Source: Syntrophopropionicum sp964397525 (GTDB lineage: Bacteria > Bacillota > Desulfotomaculia > Desulfotomaculales > Pelotomaculaceae). Taken from it: a stretch of 15,286 nt of DNA. Each line of letters opens with the position of its first letter. Position 1 is the first letter of the stretch. The stretch is from assembly GCA_964397525.1 (NCBI GenBank), contig CAYNIY010000033.1, positions 1 to 15,286 of the forward strand. Reading direction: 5' to 3'. Shown here one piece after another: positions 13,672 to 15,286 of this stretch. The notes under the pieces were generated by a model, which saw only the letters and a list, made by a program, of their open reading frames with translations, was not told where the DNA came from and made no database searches. A program made the translations under genes and the position numbers.

Positions 13672-13697
13672 TTTTATCTTTTAAATTCAAGATCCGA

Positions 13698-13703
13698 TAT
13701 AAT
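13698..13703 (+). promoter_or_regulatory. Possible -10 box for the 13755 gene
   Basis: TATAAT at 13698-13703, 51 bases before ATG 13755. No good -35 hexamer is present at 16-18 bases, so an upstream read-through origin from cadC is equally possible. Confidence 0.3.
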
Positions 13704-13754
13704 AGTGTTATTATGAATTTAGCAATTATTTGTTTGCAATCGGGGGGTTAAAAA

Positions 13755-14081
13755 ATGGATGAAGAGATGTTCAGGATGCTGCTGTTTTCGGAGCGCGATG
13801 GTGTTAATGAGGAGGAGTTAATTAAGCTTGGCTACCTGATAAAAAGCAACGATACTGTTTTCAGGACAAATAAGATGGATCAAGAACTGAGAGAATTTAT
13901 TGATGCAAAAAAAGAAGCTTTATTCGAGGCTGTCAAAGAATCAGGCAGCGCCCGTGACATAAAAAAAACAATGGAGACAGCAGGAATCCGCGATTTCTTT
14001 ACCTTCAGCGTGGTGGCTGACGAGCTGGTTAATGAAGGAAAACTGGTTAAGGACAAAGAAAATATTTGTATTGCCCGTTAA
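13755..14081 (+). CDS. Small charged protein of unknown function
   Basis: I do not recognise a family for this 108-residue soluble protein. It is acidic and mostly helical in appearance, with no signal peptide and one cysteine near the end. The C-terminal half (~45-105) has the spacing of a small winged-helix domain: helix 'EFIDAKKEALFEAVKES', helix 'ARDIKKTMETAG', helix 'FSVVADELVNEGKL', then a short hairpin 'VKDKENICIA'. The N-terminal 'MLLFSERDGVNEEELIKLGYLI' could be a partial second copy. This is pattern reading, not a domain match. The start is ATG 13755 with GGGGGG (13742-13747) 7 bases upstream. It lies 30 bases before the RCK gene and probably shares its transcript. Confidence 0.7.
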   Translation: MDEEMFRMLLFSERDGVNEEELIKLGYLIKSNDTVFRTNKMDQELREFIDAKKEALFEAVKESGSARDIKKTMETAGIRDFFTFSVVADELVNEGKLVKDKENICIAR

Positions 14082-14111
14082 TTTGGAAAAAGAATATGGG
14101 TGGTTGGAAAA

Positions 14112-14759
14112 ATGAAACAGTTTGCCATTATCGGGCTCGGGCGTTTTGGAACCAGCCTGGCCCTGACCCTCACGAGGATGGGCTATGAAGTTCTGGCGGT
14201 TGATACAAACGAGGAAAAAGTAAACGGCATCATGGATAAAGTTACCCACGCGGTCCAGGTGGACGCTATGGATGAACAGGCGCTTAAAGCGCTTGGCATC
14301 CGCAATTTCGACGTAGTGATTGTGGCTATCGGTCAGGATATCCAGACCAACATCCTGGTGACGGTGATGCTCAAGGATTTGGGTGTTAAAAATGTGGTTT
14401 CCAAGGCCATAACAGAACTGCACGGCAAGGTCCTGGAAAGGGTTGGCGCCGACAAGGTGGTCTTTCCTGAGAGAGACATGGGCGTCCGGGTGGCCCAGGC
14501 CCTGGTCTCGAAAAACATCATGGACCAGATCAGCCTGTCACCTGACTACAGCATTGTTGAGCTGATGGCCCCGCACATGGTTGCCGGAAAAACGCTTGAG
14601 GAAGGGGCCTTGCGGGTCGAGTATGGGGTTACCGTGCTGGCGATCAGGCGCGGCAGCGACGTGATCATATCCCCCGGCGCCAGTCATGTGATTAATGATG
14701 GAGACGTTTTAGTAGTGGTTGGGCGTAATGATAAGTTAAAAGATTTGGAAGAGAAGTAG
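14112..14759 (+). CDS. ktrA: RCK (TrkA-N/TrkA-C) potassium-uptake regulatory protein, KtrA-like
   Basis: A 215-residue cytoplasmic subunit that gates a K+ channel or transporter (KtrB/D type) in response to bound nucleotide. The Rossmann motif Gly8-Leu-Gly10-Arg-Phe-Gly13 and the acidic Asp31 at the end of strand 2 identify the RCK_N domain (~1-120). An RCK_C domain follows (~130-213) with 'MVAGKTLEEGALRVEYGVTVLAIRR' and 'INDGDVLVVVG' character, which often binds c-di-AMP in Firmicutes (family knowledge). ATG 14112 is preferred over the in-frame GTG at 14100, because MKQFAIIGLGRFG is the normal family start and GGGTGG (14098-14103) lies 8 bases upstream. No membrane partner (ktrB) is seen; the neighbour on the right is convergent. 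Confidence 0.88.
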   Translation: MKQFAIIGLGRFGTSLALTLTRMGYEVLAVDTNEEKVNGIMDKVTHAVQVDAMDEQALKALGIRNFDVVIVAIGQDIQTNILVTVMLKDLGVKNVVSKAITELHGKVLERVGADKVVFPERDMGVRVAQALVSKNIMDQISLSPDYSIVELMAPHMVAGKTLEEGALRVEYGVTVLAIRRGSDVIISPGASHVINDGDVLVVVGRNDKLKDLEEK

Positions 14760-14782
14760 ATTTGCGTTTGCTGGTGAGTTGT

Positions 14783-15286
14783 TTACCGGCTGCTGTCATG
14801 CTTCTCCTTTTTTTGAAGCGCACCGGGTAACCGTTTAAAAAGCAGCGATAACAATAAACCGGTACACAGTGTAACCAGCATGGCGACCTGGGTGTGGAAA
14901 AAATACCAGAAGAGCAGGTAACCGGTGGATACTACGATAGACATCAGCATCAGCGGAAAAGCGATCTTGAAGTAGTCAACAAAGCCGATGTACTGGCCCC
15001 GCTTTTCAGCCATGCCGATGACCACGACGTTGGCCGAGGCGCCGATGATCGTCCCGTTGCCGCCCAGGCAGGCCCCCAGGGACAGGGCCCACCAGAGGAA
15101 ATTGAGGTCGGCGATACCGCCGAGGCGCCCCATGTCCTGGATCAGCGGGATCATCGTCGCCACGAAGGGGATATTGTCCACAAACGAGGAAGCAACAGCG
15201 GACAGCCAGAGGATCAGGATGCCTGTCGGCAGCACTTCACCGCCGGTTATACCCAGGGACCACCTGGCGACGGCCTCAATCACGCC
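14783..15286 (-). CDS. ArsB/NhaD-type ion transporter, C-terminal part (partial at window edge)
   Basis: At least 167 residues of the C-terminal half of an ion-transporter-superfamily permease (ArsB/NhaD/SLC13-like). It has about five membrane spans. The 'SSFVDNIPFVATMIPLI' stretch and the 'GACLGGNGTIIGASANVVVIGMAE' re-entrant motif, with its Gly-Asn-Gly-Thr and Ser-Ala-Asn-Val core, are typical of this superfamily's substrate site. A cytoplasmic loop and two further helices follow, and the tail is basic and hydrophilic. Substrate (Na+/H+ antiport, arsenite or anion) cannot be decided from this part. The frame is open through the right edge, so the N-terminus lies outside the window. It converges on ktrA with 23 bases between stops and no obvious terminator. 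Confidence 0.85.
   Translation of the reverse strand, partial: GVIEAVARWSLGITGGEVLPTGILILWLSAVASSFVDNIPFVATMIPLIQDMGRLGGIADLNFLWWALSLGACLGGNGTIIGASANVVVIGMAEKRGQYIGFVDYFKIAFPLMLMSIVVSTGYLLFWYFFHTQVAMLVTLCTGLLLSLLFKRLPGALQKKEKHDSSR

Noticed and set aside
13650..13685. Inverted repeat TTTAAAAGA...TCTTTTAAA as a cadC terminator
   Set aside because: All-AT-rich arms with an 18-base loop overlapping the stop codon give a weak stem without a following T-tract.

Overview
The window looks like a piece of a draft genome scaffold from a Gram-positive, probably anaerobic Firmicute, perhaps of the Peptococcaceae (Desulfotomaculum/Pelotomaculum type). The evidence is strong AGGAGG-type ribosome binding sites, several TTG and GTG starts, an S-layer-homology surface protein, a staphylococcal-type CadC metal sensor, and what appears to be selenocysteine decoding. 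The genus-level guess is inference. A 100-N scaffold gap lies at 3463-3562, but its flanks overlap exactly by 55 bases, so no sequence is likely missing.

Layout. The minus-strand block 1-1601 holds the first 20 codons of a probable methylated-DNA-protein methyltransferase and a HerA-type ATPase (DUF853). Reading right from an AT-rich divergent region are a DUF937 protein and a small membrane protein. A gene-free stretch (2919-3418) follows, carrying four copies of a 27-bp dispersed repeat. Next come a GNAT acetyltransferase and a cupin closed by a good terminator, then a 739-residue SLH surface protein ending in seven tandem ~74-residue domains, and the sulfur transferase LarE. A bidirectional terminator separates larE from a convergent MutS2-like ATPase that lacks both the coiled-coil insertion and the Smr nuclease domain and has a ~220-nt leader with a strong hairpin. 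Divergent from it is a membrane protein with a VKOR-like CxxC.

The main result is the metal-resistance unit 11062-13671. A consensus promoter (TTGACA-N16-TATAAT) overlaps an ArsR-type inverted-repeat operator. It is followed by a CadA-type P1B ATPase and a CadC repressor with all four expected sensor cysteines. The ATPase gene has one in-frame TGA, exactly at the first Cys codon of the N-terminal HMA metal-binding CxxC. The bases after it fold into a hairpin with a GGTT apical loop 16 nt from the TGA, matching the geometry of a bacterial SECIS element. I read it as a selenoprotein (UxxC in place of CxxC), 705 residues long. An ORF caller would start it at an internal TTG and lose the metal site.

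The right end has a small uncharacterised protein, an RCK/TrkA-N potassium-channel regulatory subunit, and a convergent ArsB/NhaD-type ion transporter cut by the window edge. No tRNA, rRNA, CRISPR array or intact insertion sequence was seen.
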